Of a stretch of DNA of 64,000 nucleotides, positions 24,473-33,725 are shown piece after piece. The notes beneath the pieces were generated by a model. It did not search any database and was not told where the DNA came from. It saw only the letters and a list, made by a program, of their open reading frames with translations. Position 1 is the first letter of the stretch. Each line of letters starts with the position of its first letter. Origin of the DNA: Algoriphagus mannitolivorans DSM 15301 (GTDB lineage Bacteria > Bacteroidota > Bacteroidia > Cytophagales > Cyclobacteriaceae); contig NZ_AUBV01000005.1 in assembly GCF_000429425.1 (NCBI RefSeq), positions 333,484 through 397,483 on the forward strand. The letters are read 5' to 3'. The translations under genes and the position numbers were made by a program.

Positions 24473-26278
24473 TTAATCTTCTTTTTTAGCCATTCTGGAT
24501 CTTTCATTTTCGTCCAGATAGATTTTTCTCATTCGGATGGACTTTGGAGTGATTTCCAAGTACTCGTCCTTTTGGATGTATTCCATGGATTCTTCCAGAG
24601 AGAATCTTTTTGGAGGAGCGATTCTTACGTTGTCATCAGAGCCGGAAGCACGCATGTTGGTCAATTTCTTACCTTTCTGCACGTTTACCACCAAGTCATT
24701 GTCTCTGGAGTGTTCTCCGATTACTTGACCAGTGTAAAGTTCATCACCTGGCTCGATGAAGAAAATTCCGCGATCCTGAAGCTTGTCAATTGCATAGGCC
24801 GTACACTGACCGCCTTCCATGGAAATCAAAGATCCGTTGATTCTTCCTGGGATTGGGCCTTTGAATGGTTCGTAGGCAGTAAATCTATGGTTCATGATCG
24901 CTTCACCCTGAGTAGCAGTAAGCACGTTGTTTCTCAAGCCGATCAAACCTCTGGAAGGAATCTTAAATTCCAAGTGCTGCAAATCGCCTTTTGGCTCCAT
25001 AACCAAAAGCTCACCTTTTCTCTGGGTAGCCAATTCGATTACTTTTCCGGCAGTCTCCTGAGGAACGTCTACCACTAGGGTTTCAATCGGCTCGCACTTT
25101 ACTCCGTCGATTTCCTTGAAAATTACCTGAGGCTGTCCTACCTGAAGCTCATATCCTTCTCTTCTCATCGTCTCGATCAAAACCGACAAGTGAAGAATAC
25201 CTCTACCGTAAACCAAAAATCTATCTTCAGAATCTGTTGGCTCTACACGAAGCGCAAGGTTTTTCTCAGTTTCTTTCATCAATCGGTCTCTCAAGTGACG
25301 GGAAGTCACAAATTTTCCTTCTTTGCCGAAGAAAGGAGAGTTGTTGATAGTAAAGAGCATATTCATCGTAGGCTCATCAATGGAGATACGAGGAAGTGGC
25401 TCAGGATTTTCTACATCAGCGATAGTATCACCGATTTCGAAATCTTCTATACCCGTGACTGCACAAATATCTCCGGCAACTACGGTTTGCACTTTATTTT
25501 TTCCAAGACCTTCAAAGGTATGAAGTTCTTTTACTCTCATTTTTTTGATGGATCCATCAGCTTTGCAGAGGGCGATTTGCTGATTTTCTGAGATGGATCC
25601 TCTTGCGATTCTACCAATGGCAATTCGACCTACGAAGTTGGAATAGTCCAAAGAGGTGATTTGCATTTGAAGAGTTCCTTCAGAAATTTTCGGAGCTGGA
25701 ATATGCTCCAAAATAGCGTCCAAAAGTGGAAGGATGGAGTCGGTAGGATTTTTCCAGTCAGGACCCATCCAGTTTTGCTTGGCGGAACCATAAAGGGTGT
25801 GGAATTCCAACTGCTCTTCGGTAGCGTCCAAGTTGAACATCAGTTCAAATACAGCCTCGTGAACTTCGTCAGGGCGACAGTTTTCTTTATCAACTTTATT
25901 GACAACTACAATTGGAGTCAGTCCAAGTGCAAGTGCTTTTCCCAAAACAAATCGGGTCTGAGGCATAGGACCCTCGAAAGCATCCACCAAAAGAATTACC
26001 CCATCAGCCATCTTCAATACACGTTCTACTTCACCCCCGAAGTCTGCGTGACCTGGAGTATCGATGATGTTGATTTTTGTGTCCTTGTAGCGAACGGAAA
26101 CATTTTTGGAAAGGATGGTAATCCCTCTTTCACGTTCCAAATCGTTGTTGTCCAGAATCAGATCGTCGAATTGCTGGTTTTCTCTGAAGATTTTTGAGGC
26201 GTGGATGATCTTATCCACTAAGGTTGTTTTACCGTGGTCAACGTGAGCGATGATCGCGATATTCCGAATATTCTGCAT
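24473..26278 (-). CDS. typA: Translational GTPase TypA/BipA
   Basis: TypA is a ribosome-associated GTPase needed for stress and cold adaptation. The 601-residue protein has the EF-G-like G domain (G1 AHVDHGKTT, G2 RERGITI, G3 DTPGHADF, G4 NKVDKE), domain II, an EF-G domain V and the TypA-specific C-terminal domain with the NVQKGKKLTNMRASGSDDN segment. A minus-strand -7 box TACTTTTG lies 20 bases upstream of the ATG. Confidence 0.97.
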   Translation of the reverse strand: MQNIRNIAIIAHVDHGKTTLVDKIIHASKIFRENQQFDDLILDNNDLERERGITILSKNVSVRYKDTKINIIDTPGHADFGGEVERVLKMADGVILLVDAFEGPMPQTRFVLGKALALGLTPIVVVNKVDKENCRPDEVHEAVFELMFNLDATEEQLEFHTLYGSAKQNWMGPDWKNPTDSILPLLDAILEHIPAPKISEGTLQMQITSLDYSNFVGRIAIGRIARGSISENQQIALCKADGSIKKMRVKELHTFEGLGKNKVQTVVAGDICAVTGIEDFEIGDTIADVENPEPLPRISIDEPTMNMLFTINNSPFFGKEGKFVTSRHLRDRLMKETEKNLALRVEPTDSEDRFLVYGRGILHLSVLIETMRREGYELQVGQPQVIFKEIDGVKCEPIETLVVDVPQETAGKVIELATQRKGELLVMEPKGDLQHLEFKIPSRGLIGLRNNVLTATQGEAIMNHRFTAYEPFKGPIPGRINGSLISMEGGQCTAYAIDKLQDRGIFFIEPGDELYTGQVIGEHSRDNDLVVNVQKGKKLTNMRASGSDDNVRIAPPKRFSLEESMEYIQKDEYLEITPKSIRMRKIYLDENERSRMAKKED

Positions 26279-26298
26279 GGTTTGCCTTATTGAAGGCG

Positions 26299-26306
26299 CA
26301 AAAGTA
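26299..26306 (-). promoter_or_regulatory. Probable typA promoter -7 element
   Basis: Read on the minus strand this is TACTTTTG, a match to TAnnTTTG, followed by C. The -33 side shows only CTTA at about 17 bases, so support rests mainly on the -7 box and its position before typA. Confidence 0.5.
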
Positions 26307-26389
26307 CGAATTTAATTTGGGAGTAAGGTTATCGCCCCGTGAAGTTTCTGATTTTGTAAATAGCCTTTCGTCAACTGGTTGGATAAATC

Positions 26390-27532
26390 ATGGCTTGTAA
26401 GAGAAAAGAAAAAGGTGCTTTTTTATTTCATCATATCCAGCCAAAAATGTCAAGACTTGCTTTTCAGATCCCCCTGATTCTTTTAATAATTTGGATTGGA
26501 CTAGTTTTTACCTCAGGAATTGAAGTCTCAGGTTATGCTTTCGTGCTATTTTGGTTTGCATTGGCAATTGGCCTGCGCTCAAAATCCGAGTTGAAGGCTT
26601 TTAGTTTTCCGGTTTCAATTTTAGGCGTCGTGGCTTTGGCTATGTTTTTCCCCCAATATTTTCAGGAAATCAGAGGATTTAAGCTTACCCAATTGATCAA
26701 CCCTCTCATTCAATTGATCATGTTCGGAATGGGGGCAACTTTGAGTTGGAAGGATTTTTCTGCTGTAGCTCAAAACCCAAAATCTGTAGGAATCGGTATT
26801 GTTGCTCAGTTTTCTATTATGCCCCTTATGGGTTTTCTCCTTGCAAACTTCAGTGGCCTAGAACCTGAAGTCGCTGCTGGGATTATTTTGGTAGGTTGTT
26901 CCCCCAGTGGAACAGCTTCAAATGTCATGGCCTACCTCGCAAGGGCAAATGTGGCACTTTCTGTGACCTTGACTACAATTTCTACCTTATTGGCTCCATT
27001 GATGACCCCTTTGTTGATGAAGCTTCTGGCGGGAGAATTTATTGAAATCGACTTGCTGAAAATGATGTGGGACATTTTCAAAATCATCATTCTTCCGGTT
27101 GGTGCAGGTTTAATTGTTCACCAGATAGTGGGGAAAAATGGAAAATGGATTGACCGGATTTTGCCTATTCTGTCTATGATTGGGATTGCCTTGATCATTT
27201 TGGTCATTACTGCAGCTGGTCGGGACGGGCTGCTTCAAATTGGCCCATTGTTGGTGATTTTGGTCTTACTGCATAACAGTCTTGGCTATGGTGTCGGCTA
27301 TGGGACTTCGCGGCTTTTGGGATTGACTGAGCAGGATGCCAGAACTTTGGCCATAGAAGTAGGCATGCAAAATGCAGGACTAGCTTCAGGTCTATCTCAA
27401 TCCTTGGGAAAACTAGTTACTGTAGGCCTAGCCCCTGCCGTTTTTGGTCCGATGCAGAATGTGACTGGGTCGATTTTGGCCACTTTTTGGAGCAAGAAAA
27501 AGCCCAGAATAAAATCTACTAAAGTCACCTAA
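26390..27532 (+). CDS. Bile acid:sodium symporter family transporter
   Basis: The protein is almost entirely hydrophobic, with about nine or ten membrane segments, and carries the BASS-family motifs FGMGATLSWKDF, GCSPSGTASNVMAYLA and EVGMQNAGLASGLS. Members move organic anions with sodium; the bacterial substrate may be pantoate or another keto acid rather than bile acids. The first ATG adds a basic 19-residue segment; the ATG at 26447 (MSRLAFQIP) is closer to the family start and may be the true one. The stop overlaps the convergent SGNH hydrolase gene by eight bases. Confidence 0.9.
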   Translation: MACKRKEKGAFLFHHIQPKMSRLAFQIPLILLIIWIGLVFTSGIEVSGYAFVLFWFALAIGLRSKSELKAFSFPVSILGVVALAMFFPQYFQEIRGFKLTQLINPLIQLIMFGMGATLSWKDFSAVAQNPKSVGIGIVAQFSIMPLMGFLLANFSGLEPEVAAGIILVGCSPSGTASNVMAYLARANVALSVTLTTISTLLAPLMTPLLMKLLAGEFIEIDLLKMMWDIFKIIILPVGAGLIVHQIVGKNGKWIDRILPILSMIGIALIILVITAAGRDGLLQIGPLLVILVLLHNSLGYGVGYGTSRLLGLTEQDARTLAIEVGMQNAGLASGLSQSLGKLVTVGLAPAVFGPMQNVTGSILATFWSKKKPRIKSTKVT

Positions 27533-28178
27533 GAATAGATTTAAAAATCCCTTCCCAAACCTTATACCCTTCGGCGTTCAAATGGAGCATGTCTTGAATA
27601 TATAATTCAGGTCTCGGATTTCCTGCTGCATCCGTAAGGGCTTGCCAGGTGTCCACAAACTCAACCTCCTCCTTGGTTTGACAATATTCTTTGAGCATTT
27701 GATTAAAAATCATATAGTTGTCTTTTTTGGTCCAGCGCGAGGGACTTGGCTTTGCGCCGATCAAGTAAACTTTCACATTGGGATTGACCAGATGGATTCT
27801 GGTGACAATGTTATCCAAACTCTGAAGAATTTCAGAAACCGGTACATCCGCCCACAGGTCATTATCACCTTCATAAATAAATACCCTGGAAGGTTCGAAC
27901 TTAATCACTAAGGGGAAAAGATGTCTCTCCAAATCTGAAGCCTTTGAACCCCCAAAACCAGTATTGATCAAATTTTCTGTTGGAAAAGTCTCTTGAAGGT
28001 TATTCCACATCCGGATGGTCGAGCTGCCGGTAAAAACTGTGGCCCCTTGTGTCCAACCCAAACTATCATATCGGGCAGAAAGCTGACGAACTTCATTTTC
28101 GAAAGGAATCCCTTGAGCGAATGTCTGAATGCAGAAAGCTCCGAAAAGGAGAATGGAAAGGAAAAGACGATTTTTCAT
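27525..28178 (-). CDS. Secreted SGNH/GDSL-family hydrolase
   Basis: I chose the ATG at 28178 because it gives a clean signal peptide (MKNRLFLSILLFGAFCIQTFAQ); upstream in-frame ATGs add 31 non-signal residues. The mature protein has the SGNH blocks: the nucleophile serine in FTGSSTIRMW, NTGFGG, the oxyanion asparagine in YEGDNDLW, and the D-x-x-H pair in DMLHLNAEGY. It is probably a periplasmic or extracellular esterase; the substrate cannot be told from sequence. Confidence 0.9.
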   Translation of the reverse strand: MKNRLFLSILLFGAFCIQTFAQGIPFENEVRQLSARYDSLGWTQGATVFTGSSTIRMWNNLQETFPTENLINTGFGGSKASDLERHLFPLVIKFEPSRVFIYEGDNDLWADVPVSEILQSLDNIVTRIHLVNPNVKVYLIGAKPSPSRWTKKDNYMIFNQMLKEYCQTKEEVEFVDTWQALTDAAGNPRPELYIQDMLHLNAEGYKVWEGIFKSILR

Positions 28179-28417
28179 AGGCCTAAACATAGTTTTATTT
28201 TTCCCTGAACCAAAACCGTTCAGATGTTGGTCGAATCCGTACATCCCGAACATTTTGAAATTTTGTCCCAAGGAGGATAGGTGTTTTTCAAAAATGCAAT
28301 TTTCGCCCCTGAAAGGGCCCTTTTCGTCACATATTTAGGAATTAAGCAAGCTTGTTAATTCTCTTGGAGAGATTTTAGCGTTAGCTATATATCTACCAAT
28401 CAATTAATCCCCTTGCC

Positions 28418-29518
28418 ATGAATCGTATTGTCCAATTCTTTTGGTTTTGTAGTGGAGCCAATTTTGCCATCCTGAAAAGAACACCGACAGAATCCAATAA
28501 ATATATAGGGATTGGGGCCACAGTGTTTTTCACAGGAGTCCTAGCGGCGATTGCAGCAGGATATGCCCTGTACACAGTTTTTCAGGATTTGGTTCCGGCA
28601 GTTTTGTTCGGTCTCTTATGGGGACTGATGATTTTTAATCTGGACAGGTTTATCGTATCCAGCATGCGAAAAAAAGAAAGTGCATGGGCAGAATGGAAGC
28701 TGGCGATTCCGAGATTGGTATTGGCGGTTTTGTTGGCTTTGGTCATTTCAAAGCCACTTGAGCTAAAAATGTTTGAGAGGGAAATCAATCGAAAGTTGGA
28801 CGAGAAAAAGACAGAATTTATCGCTCAGTCCAAAGCCAATCTTGCAAAGGGATTCCCGGAGATTCAGGAATTGGAAGCCAAAATTGATTCCTTAAAAGCG
28901 GAGGTCTCTCAGGCAGAGGGATTTCGGGATCAGCTCCAAAAGGAGTATGATGCGGAGCGATTTGGAGAAAAGACCTCTGGGACGAGTGGAATTGTGGGTT
29001 TGGGAACCAATGCCAAAAAGAAGGAGCAACAGTTGGATGCCGCCCAGCTCACTTTGGAGGATTTGAGAAAAAGAAATCAAATCAGAATCGATACGATCGA
29101 GGCCCAAATCCGGGAGTTTATGGCCCTGCGTCAGGCTGAGTTTGAAAAGCAGCAACCCGGCATTGAAGGATTTGACGGTTTGGCGGCCCGAATGGAAGGT
29201 TTGGCAACTTTGACCGAAGAGAGTCAGGCGATGGCTACTGCCAATATTTTTATCATGCTATTGTTTATAGCAATTGAGACAGCGCCGATTTTCGTCAAGT
29301 TGATCTCCAACCGAGGTCCCTATGATGAGTTATTGGAGTTGCATGAGGAAAAAATCAAGTTGTTTAAAGGAGAAAAATGGACTTTTGCCAAAGGCGAATC
29401 CGAGGCAAGAGTAGATTATTTTCAGGGAACGCATTTTTATGCCAACGAATTGAACAAAGAGAAAACCAATCGGAAGAACCGGGCCGAAACTGATCGGGAA
29501 CTGGCTGAGTGGGACTAA
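28418..29518 (+). CDS. DUF4407 membrane/coiled-coil protein
   Basis: The 366-residue protein has three membrane segments in its first 115 residues (about 28-50, 60-78 and 92-112) and one near 270-290. The long alpha-helical segment between them (about 120-245) is charged and coiled-coil-like. The N-terminal FFWFCSGANFAILKRTPTESNKY and the central WGLMIFNLDRF match the DUF4407 family. The function of this family is unknown; it is common in Bacteroidota and Actinobacteria. It is not in an obvious operon. Confidence 0.88.
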   Translation: MNRIVQFFWFCSGANFAILKRTPTESNKYIGIGATVFFTGVLAAIAAGYALYTVFQDLVPAVLFGLLWGLMIFNLDRFIVSSMRKKESAWAEWKLAIPRLVLAVLLALVISKPLELKMFEREINRKLDEKKTEFIAQSKANLAKGFPEIQELEAKIDSLKAEVSQAEGFRDQLQKEYDAERFGEKTSGTSGIVGLGTNAKKKEQQLDAAQLTLEDLRKRNQIRIDTIEAQIREFMALRQAEFEKQQPGIEGFDGLAARMEGLATLTEESQAMATANIFIMLLFIAIETAPIFVKLISNRGPYDELLELHEEKIKLFKGEKWTFAKGESEARVDYFQGTHFYANELNKEKTNRKNRAETDRELAEWD

Positions 29519-29600
29519 AATAGACTTGAATATCAGGGAGTTATTTTGAAGTACGTGTAGAATTAATTTTCTTTACGACATACTAAAGAATCTATTAGTT

Positions 29601-29858
29601 ATGGATGCCAAGATCACTTTGTCTTTCAACAAAGAAATTATCGACAGAGCCAAGGATTTTGCTGAGAAAAATAATATCAGTCTTTCCCGATTGACTGAGT
29701 TTTTGTATGATCAAATGACTTCTAAAAATTTCAAATCTTTGGAAGAGCTTCCTGTTGCGGATTGGGTCACTATGGTGGCCGAGGGCGAGATAGAATATAA
29801 GCGAGCATCTTCCAGTCGAACGGAAATGAAGGATGACTTTTTTGAGCGCAAAAAATGA
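29601..29858 (+). CDS. Antitoxin of a PIN-domain toxin-antitoxin pair (DUF6364-like)
   Basis: The 85-residue protein begins DAKITLSFNKEIIDRAKDFAEKNNISLSRL, a ribbon-helix-helix-type DNA-binding segment of the DUF6364 antitoxin kind, followed by a flexible acidic/basic tail (EMKDDFFERKK) suited to bind a toxin. The stop codon overlaps the toxin start by four bases (ATGA), so translation is probably coupled. RHH antitoxins usually repress their own promoter; no operator is obvious. Confidence 0.85.
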   Translation: MDAKITLSFNKEIIDRAKDFAEKNNISLSRLTEFLYDQMTSKNFKSLEELPVADWVTMVAEGEIEYKRASSSRTEMKDDFFERKK

Positions 29859-30271
29859 GGGTGTTTCTGGATGCAAATGTGCTGGTGTCCGTCTTGAATA
29901 AAGTGTATCCACTTTTTCCCTATTCGGCTAGGATTTTAAGCTTGGCTGATCAGGTTAAATTTCAGCTTTTCACTAGTCCAATTTGTTTGGCGATCGCATT
30001 TTATTTTGCCGAGAAAAAGAGTGGAACAATTCAAGCCAAGCAAAAATTACAAATACTCTCCTCTAGGCTCCAAGTTTCGACTGTGAATACTGATACTGTG
30101 TCAAACGCAATTTCCAATCCAAGAATACTGGATTTTGAGGATGGTTTGGAGTACTATTCGGCTCTAAAACATGAATGTGAGGCGATCATCACTGAAGACC
30201 CGAAAGGCTTCTATTTTTCAAAAATCCCAATCTATGACTGTCGGAAGTTTCTGGATGAGGTTGTGTTTTGA
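29855..30271 (+). CDS. PIN-domain toxin (VapC-type ribonuclease)
   Basis: The 138-residue protein has a PIN fold: MRVFLDANVLVSVL with the first catalytic aspartate, a glutamate in FAEKKSG, the ILDFEDGLEYYSALKHECEAIIT segment with the third acidic residue, and TEDPKGF at the fourth position. VapC-like toxins cut tRNA or rRNA to stop growth. It overlaps the antitoxin gene and is followed closely by an 18-bp perfect inverted repeat that may end transcription. Confidence 0.9.
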   Translation: MRVFLDANVLVSVLNKVYPLFPYSARILSLADQVKFQLFTSPICLAIAFYFAEKKSGTIQAKQKLQILSSRLQVSTVNTDTVSNAISNPRILDFEDGLEYYSALKHECEAIITEDPKGFYFSKIPIYDCRKFLDEVVF

Positions 30272-30277
30272 TCCTCA

Positions 30278-30316
30278 ACTAACCCACCAAGGGTTCAAAA
30301 CCCTTGGTGGGTTAGT
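30278..30316. repeat. Perfect 18-bp inverted repeat (CCAAGGG family)
   Basis: ACTAACCCACCAAGGGTT (30278-30295) and its exact inverse (30299-30316) enclose three bases. It lies between the PIN toxin and the convergent DUF5995 gene. It lacks a T-run, so it resembles the dispersed palindromes at 16389-16460 more than a terminator. Confidence 0.9.
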
Positions 30317-31081
30317 TCAACACTCATGGAGAGTTTTTGTAGTAACCTGATCCAGCTGATCCATTGTCTTGCTTACAGATTTCCACTCTGCTAATCCAAC
30401 AGCTTTTATCAGAAAGGCCAAGATTTTACCCGGATTAATCAGCTTTTTAGCCAAAGCAGAAATGTTTTTATCCCGATCCTGAATCTGAAAGTCTTTGTTG
30501 GCATCGGCATGGTACTCCCCCGCATATTTCCAAGCTCCATCCCGCGCGATCTGAATTGAAAAGTTTAATAGCAACTCATCCCGTCCCTTTGCTAAAGGAA
30601 TGAGCCATCCGAAAATAGGAGAGACCTTGCTGATATTGGATTTGACTCCATCCACCAATTCAGACAGAATTGAGTTGATCTGGTTAAAATCTGCCTTTAT
30701 GCCCTCCAAGCTTTGTCCGGACATGGTTTCAGATGCCGCGATACCCAAGTCCAGATTGATGTGGGCGTTGATTCCCAAAAACAAATGCTGGAGTACCAAA
30801 TGTTTGGAGCTTTCACTGGCTTCAAAGGCTAATTTCCAGCTTTCAGTTGGGGTTTTCCCCGCCTTCCATAATTCATAGGCATCTATAAATCGTTTGGCAA
30901 AAAGCACATCCAACTTCTCCATTCGAGGATTGTCCTCAAATTCTCCATTTAGAATCCCTTGCTTAATTCTTCGGGTCACTTGTCGATAGAGAATTCCAAA
31001 GTATCCAATTCTACATTGGGTTGATTTACATTCTTTTACTATCTGATCCATTTTGCCCAGGACCTCATCAATTGTCTCCAT
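30317..31081 (-). CDS. DUF5995 family protein
   Basis: The 254-residue soluble, largely helical protein contains the conserved pattern RIGYFGILYRQVTRRIKQGI near the start and LQHLFLGINAHINLDLGIAA in the middle, which fits DUF5995. The two histidines in the second motif (QHLFLGINAHIN) may bind a metal, but this is inference. It is the last of three minus-strand genes with three-base gaps. Confidence 0.82.
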   Translation of the reverse strand: METIDEVLGKMDQIVKECKSTQCRIGYFGILYRQVTRRIKQGILNGEFEDNPRMEKLDVLFAKRFIDAYELWKAGKTPTESWKLAFEASESSKHLVLQHLFLGINAHINLDLGIAASETMSGQSLEGIKADFNQINSILSELVDGVKSNISKVSPIFGWLIPLAKGRDELLLNFSIQIARDGAWKYAGEYHADANKDFQIQDRDKNISALAKKLINPGKILAFLIKAVGLAEWKSVSKTMDQLDQVTTKTLHEC

Positions 31082-31084
31082 TTA

Positions 31085-31804
31085 TTATTTGAAAAAGCTT
31101 TCTAATACATCTCCTACATAATAGGCCACCACCGCTGCCAAAAGACCAAGTGCTACCGTCTCCAAAATACTCCTCAGGGCAGAGGTTTGGTTGACAATTC
31201 CTTTTAGCCACCCGACGATCAAAAATGCTAAGCCGGTCAGGACGCTGGTCCAGAAGAAGGAATTGATTTCCATCGGAAAGAAAAAATTCCACAGATACAC
31301 CATTAAGGGAATAAAGCCTACCATAATAAAAGAGATCAGGGTTGCTAAGCCAATTTTTAATGGGCTTTTATTTTCCTTCATCATGCCTAATTCATCTTTC
31401 ATCATCTCAGCCACCCAAAGGTCCTTGTCCGAGCAAATATGATCCACAATTTGATCCAAAAGCTCTCCCTGAAACCCCTTTTCCCGGTAGATTTCGGCGA
31501 TTTCCTCCCGTTCGATTTCTGGGAGATTTTCGATTTCCCAGTATTCAATCTTCTCGTGCTTGTCAAAGTTATCCCGTTCACTTTTCGCAGACAGGTAGGC
31601 GCCGACTGACATGGAAAAACCGTCCGCCAGAAGGTTGGCAAAGCCCAGGATGATCAAAATTCCGGGGTCCAAATTTGCCCCATAACCTCCGGCCACAACT
31701 GCAAAGGTGGTGACCGCCCCATCAATTCCTCCATAAACGAATTCACGAAGGTATTCTTGCAACTTTCCGAATTTGGTGGTTGGCTGGTGTAACGTATTTT
31801 CCAT
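31085..31804 (-). CDS. VIT1/CCC1 family iron/manganese transporter
   Basis: The 239-residue membrane protein has the family signature FVYGGIDGAVTTFAVVAGGYGA, then GFANLLADGFSMSVGAYLSAKSE. An acidic cytoplasmic helix-rich insert (about 85-140, with EIEREEIAEIY) binds metals in relatives, and three more membrane segments follow. It probably moves Fe2+ or Mn2+ out of the cytoplasm. It is coupled to the dipeptidase upstream and DUF5995 downstream by three-base gaps. Confidence 0.92.
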   Translation of the reverse strand: MENTLHQPTTKFGKLQEYLREFVYGGIDGAVTTFAVVAGGYGANLDPGILIILGFANLLADGFSMSVGAYLSAKSERDNFDKHEKIEYWEIENLPEIEREEIAEIYREKGFQGELLDQIVDHICSDKDLWVAEMMKDELGMMKENKSPLKIGLATLISFIMVGFIPLMVYLWNFFFPMEINSFFWTSVLTGLAFLIVGWLKGIVNQTSALRSILETVALGLLAAVVAYYVGDVLESFFK

Positions 31805-31807
31805 GGA

Positions 31808-32989
31808 TTAACGGAGATTGGTCAAAAAGAAGCGTTTCACATTCTCTCCCATTACAGCTCGGATCTCTTCTTCAGAAAAGCCGATATTCATCAATCCTTC
31901 TACAATGAGAGGCAGACCTGTGATGTCGAAAGGAACGGCAACGGAACCATCATAATCTGAACCTAAGGCAACATACTCTACTCCGACCAAATCCCTGACA
32001 TGCTTGATCGAAGCAATGATGTTGGGGAGTTCGGGTTCTCCAACGGCCATATCAAAAAAAGCTATTCCAATAATTCCACCCTTAGCCGCAATTTTTTGGA
32101 TTTGAGCATCACTGAGATTTCTCTGAGAATCTAAAACAGCTCTGACACCAGTGTGAGACACAATGACCGGTTCCGAGCTAAGATTTAGGACATCCTCTAC
32201 GATTGCCGGAGAGGAGTGGGCTAAGTCTATAAAAATTCCCAATTCATTCATTTTTCGAACGGCAGATTTCCCGAATTCAGTCAACCCTTCGCCATTTTCT
32301 CCGTGGGCAGATCCTCCAAATTCATTGTCAAAAAAGTGGGTGGGTCCGATCATCCTCACACCGGCAGCATATACTTTTTCCAAGTTTTCTAAAGAAGCTT
32401 CCAGAGCATGTCCTCCCTCAATTCCCAGCATGGCGCCAATTACCTCTTTATCGGTTTTTCTTGCTTCTAGAAGCTTCTCCAAATCAGATTTTGACTTGAC
32501 AAAAATCGCCTTCCCTCCTTCGTTCTCAACAAACTGGGCAAGGGCTTCACTTTGGGTCAGGGTACGGTTAATCAGACTAAACCAATTCCAAGGCCCATCT
32601 CCTTTGGCAATAGTAAGCGGAGTGATATTGTCAAAAGTATCCTCGCTATTACTTTTCATATTCTGTCCAGCAGGGGATTTGGAGACAATGGTGAACATTT
32701 CAAGAGCAACCTTGGCTTCCCGCATTCTTGGGAAATCCACATGTCCCCGATCACCTCTTTTGTTGAGATTTCTCCCCCAAAGAAGCGCGTCACAATGAAG
32801 GTCGCTGATGAAATCCAAACGGTCGTAGAGTGCCTGGGCTTCAGGAGAGACGTGGTACGGAGCAGGACTTTTTACTGGATTTCTTTGAGTTTCGATATAC
32901 TGCGGAACTGTGTTTATGCCTATAAGATAGACGACGAACAAAATTCCCAGAAAGAGAAAAAACTTTTTCATGGGCCGGGGTTTTGCCAC
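31808..32989 (-). CDS. Membrane dipeptidase, peptidase family M19
   Basis: The 393-residue protein has an N-terminal membrane anchor (FFLFLGILFVVYLIGI). The M19 metal site follows: DLHCD near 60, the bridging glutamate in MLGIEGGHAL, the histidines in DLAHSS and VSHTGVRAV, and GSDYDG near 325. It belongs to the renal dipeptidase family and would cleave dipeptides in the envelope. The ATG used could be shortened by six codons to MKKFFL. It is the first gene of the three-gene minus-strand cluster. Confidence 0.92.
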   Translation of the reverse strand: MAKPRPMKKFFLFLGILFVVYLIGINTVPQYIETQRNPVKSPAPYHVSPEAQALYDRLDFISDLHCDALLWGRNLNKRGDRGHVDFPRMREAKVALEMFTIVSKSPAGQNMKSNSEDTFDNITPLTIAKGDGPWNWFSLINRTLTQSEALAQFVENEGGKAIFVKSKSDLEKLLEARKTDKEVIGAMLGIEGGHALEASLENLEKVYAAGVRMIGPTHFFDNEFGGSAHGENGEGLTEFGKSAVRKMNELGIFIDLAHSSPAIVEDVLNLSSEPVIVSHTGVRAVLDSQRNLSDAQIQKIAAKGGIIGIAFFDMAVGEPELPNIIASIKHVRDLVGVEYVALGSDYDGSVAVPFDITGLPLIVEGLMNIGFSEEEIRAVMGENVKRFFLTNLR

Positions 32990-33725
32990 TTAAGATAGTT
33001 AAAAATCATAGGAAAGATTTTCTAAAATTGATGACCATTTTTAAGGATTGACACTTGATATACTATCTTGAATGCTAAAGGATAGTTCATTTTTTTGACT
33101 AGGTAATGGATTTGCTGCTTGGGAATTCTATCGAGCCATAGAAGGAGTGAAGTTTAAATCCGTGGATTCCGTTGTGAATTCATTGGGCAAGATTGGGTTG
33201 ATGAAAAATATTTTGAAAATATTTTTCGGAAATTTTGAATTTCTGGATGCTTTTTATAGGTTTAAGAAACTTTTGCAAACAAAAAATTGCTTAATCCAGC
33301 ACTTTGCCAAAGTTTATATGGTTTTAATCCATTAACAATAAACCCTGACTGGGAGCCTAATTTTAAAAAGGCTCCCTTTTTTTTGGCCTTTTGTTTTCAC
33401 TCTTTTGTCAAAAGTTCAAAAACTGGTTTAAAAATTCTTTGATTTAGGTCAAAATTTTGTAAAAAATCAGGAAATCGGTTTCCGTAATCTGAATTATCTG
33501 AAAATTAGAAGATTCTGATTTTTGGTCTGAAAAGTGAAAAATCTTCCCATTTATTTCGAATTACCATTTTTTTGAAAGATGGCTAAAAGTAATTCATCAC
33601 TAATGAAATGATGTTTTTTGCGATAAGTCTCTTATAAAAAGACTTTTGGAATAATTGGTAAAGTGATTTTTCAGTCAGTCCCCACTACGTTGGAATGGAT
33701 TGTTTGGGATAGTTGTACCATGAGT
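32990..33725. other. 736-base non-coding interval with an orphan terminator
   Basis: The interval is A/T-rich. The only frame of any length on the + strand (33147-33335, 62 codons) has unlikely composition and no family pattern. The clear element is the terminator at 33351-33384, which has no gene ahead of it. The rest (33385-33725) shows nothing I can name. Confidence 0.6.
33351..33384 (+). terminator. Orphan intrinsic terminator (possible small-RNA end)
   Basis: GGGAGCC (33351-33357) pairs with GGCTCCC (33370-33376) and is followed by eight T. No convincing gene precedes it on the + strand, so it may end a small RNA or the transcript of a lost gene. Confidence 0.7.

Noticed and set aside
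30278..30316. 18-bp palindrome considered as a terminator
   Set aside because: The stem is perfect but there is no T-run on either strand, and the same core recurs elsewhere without adjacent gene ends, so it is listed as a repeat.
33147..33335. 62-codon + strand frame in the gap before the orphan terminator
   Set aside because: Composition is dominated by K, F, L and N from A/T-rich DNA, there is no promoter at the right place and no family similarity that I recognise. It is kept only as part of the small-RNA question.
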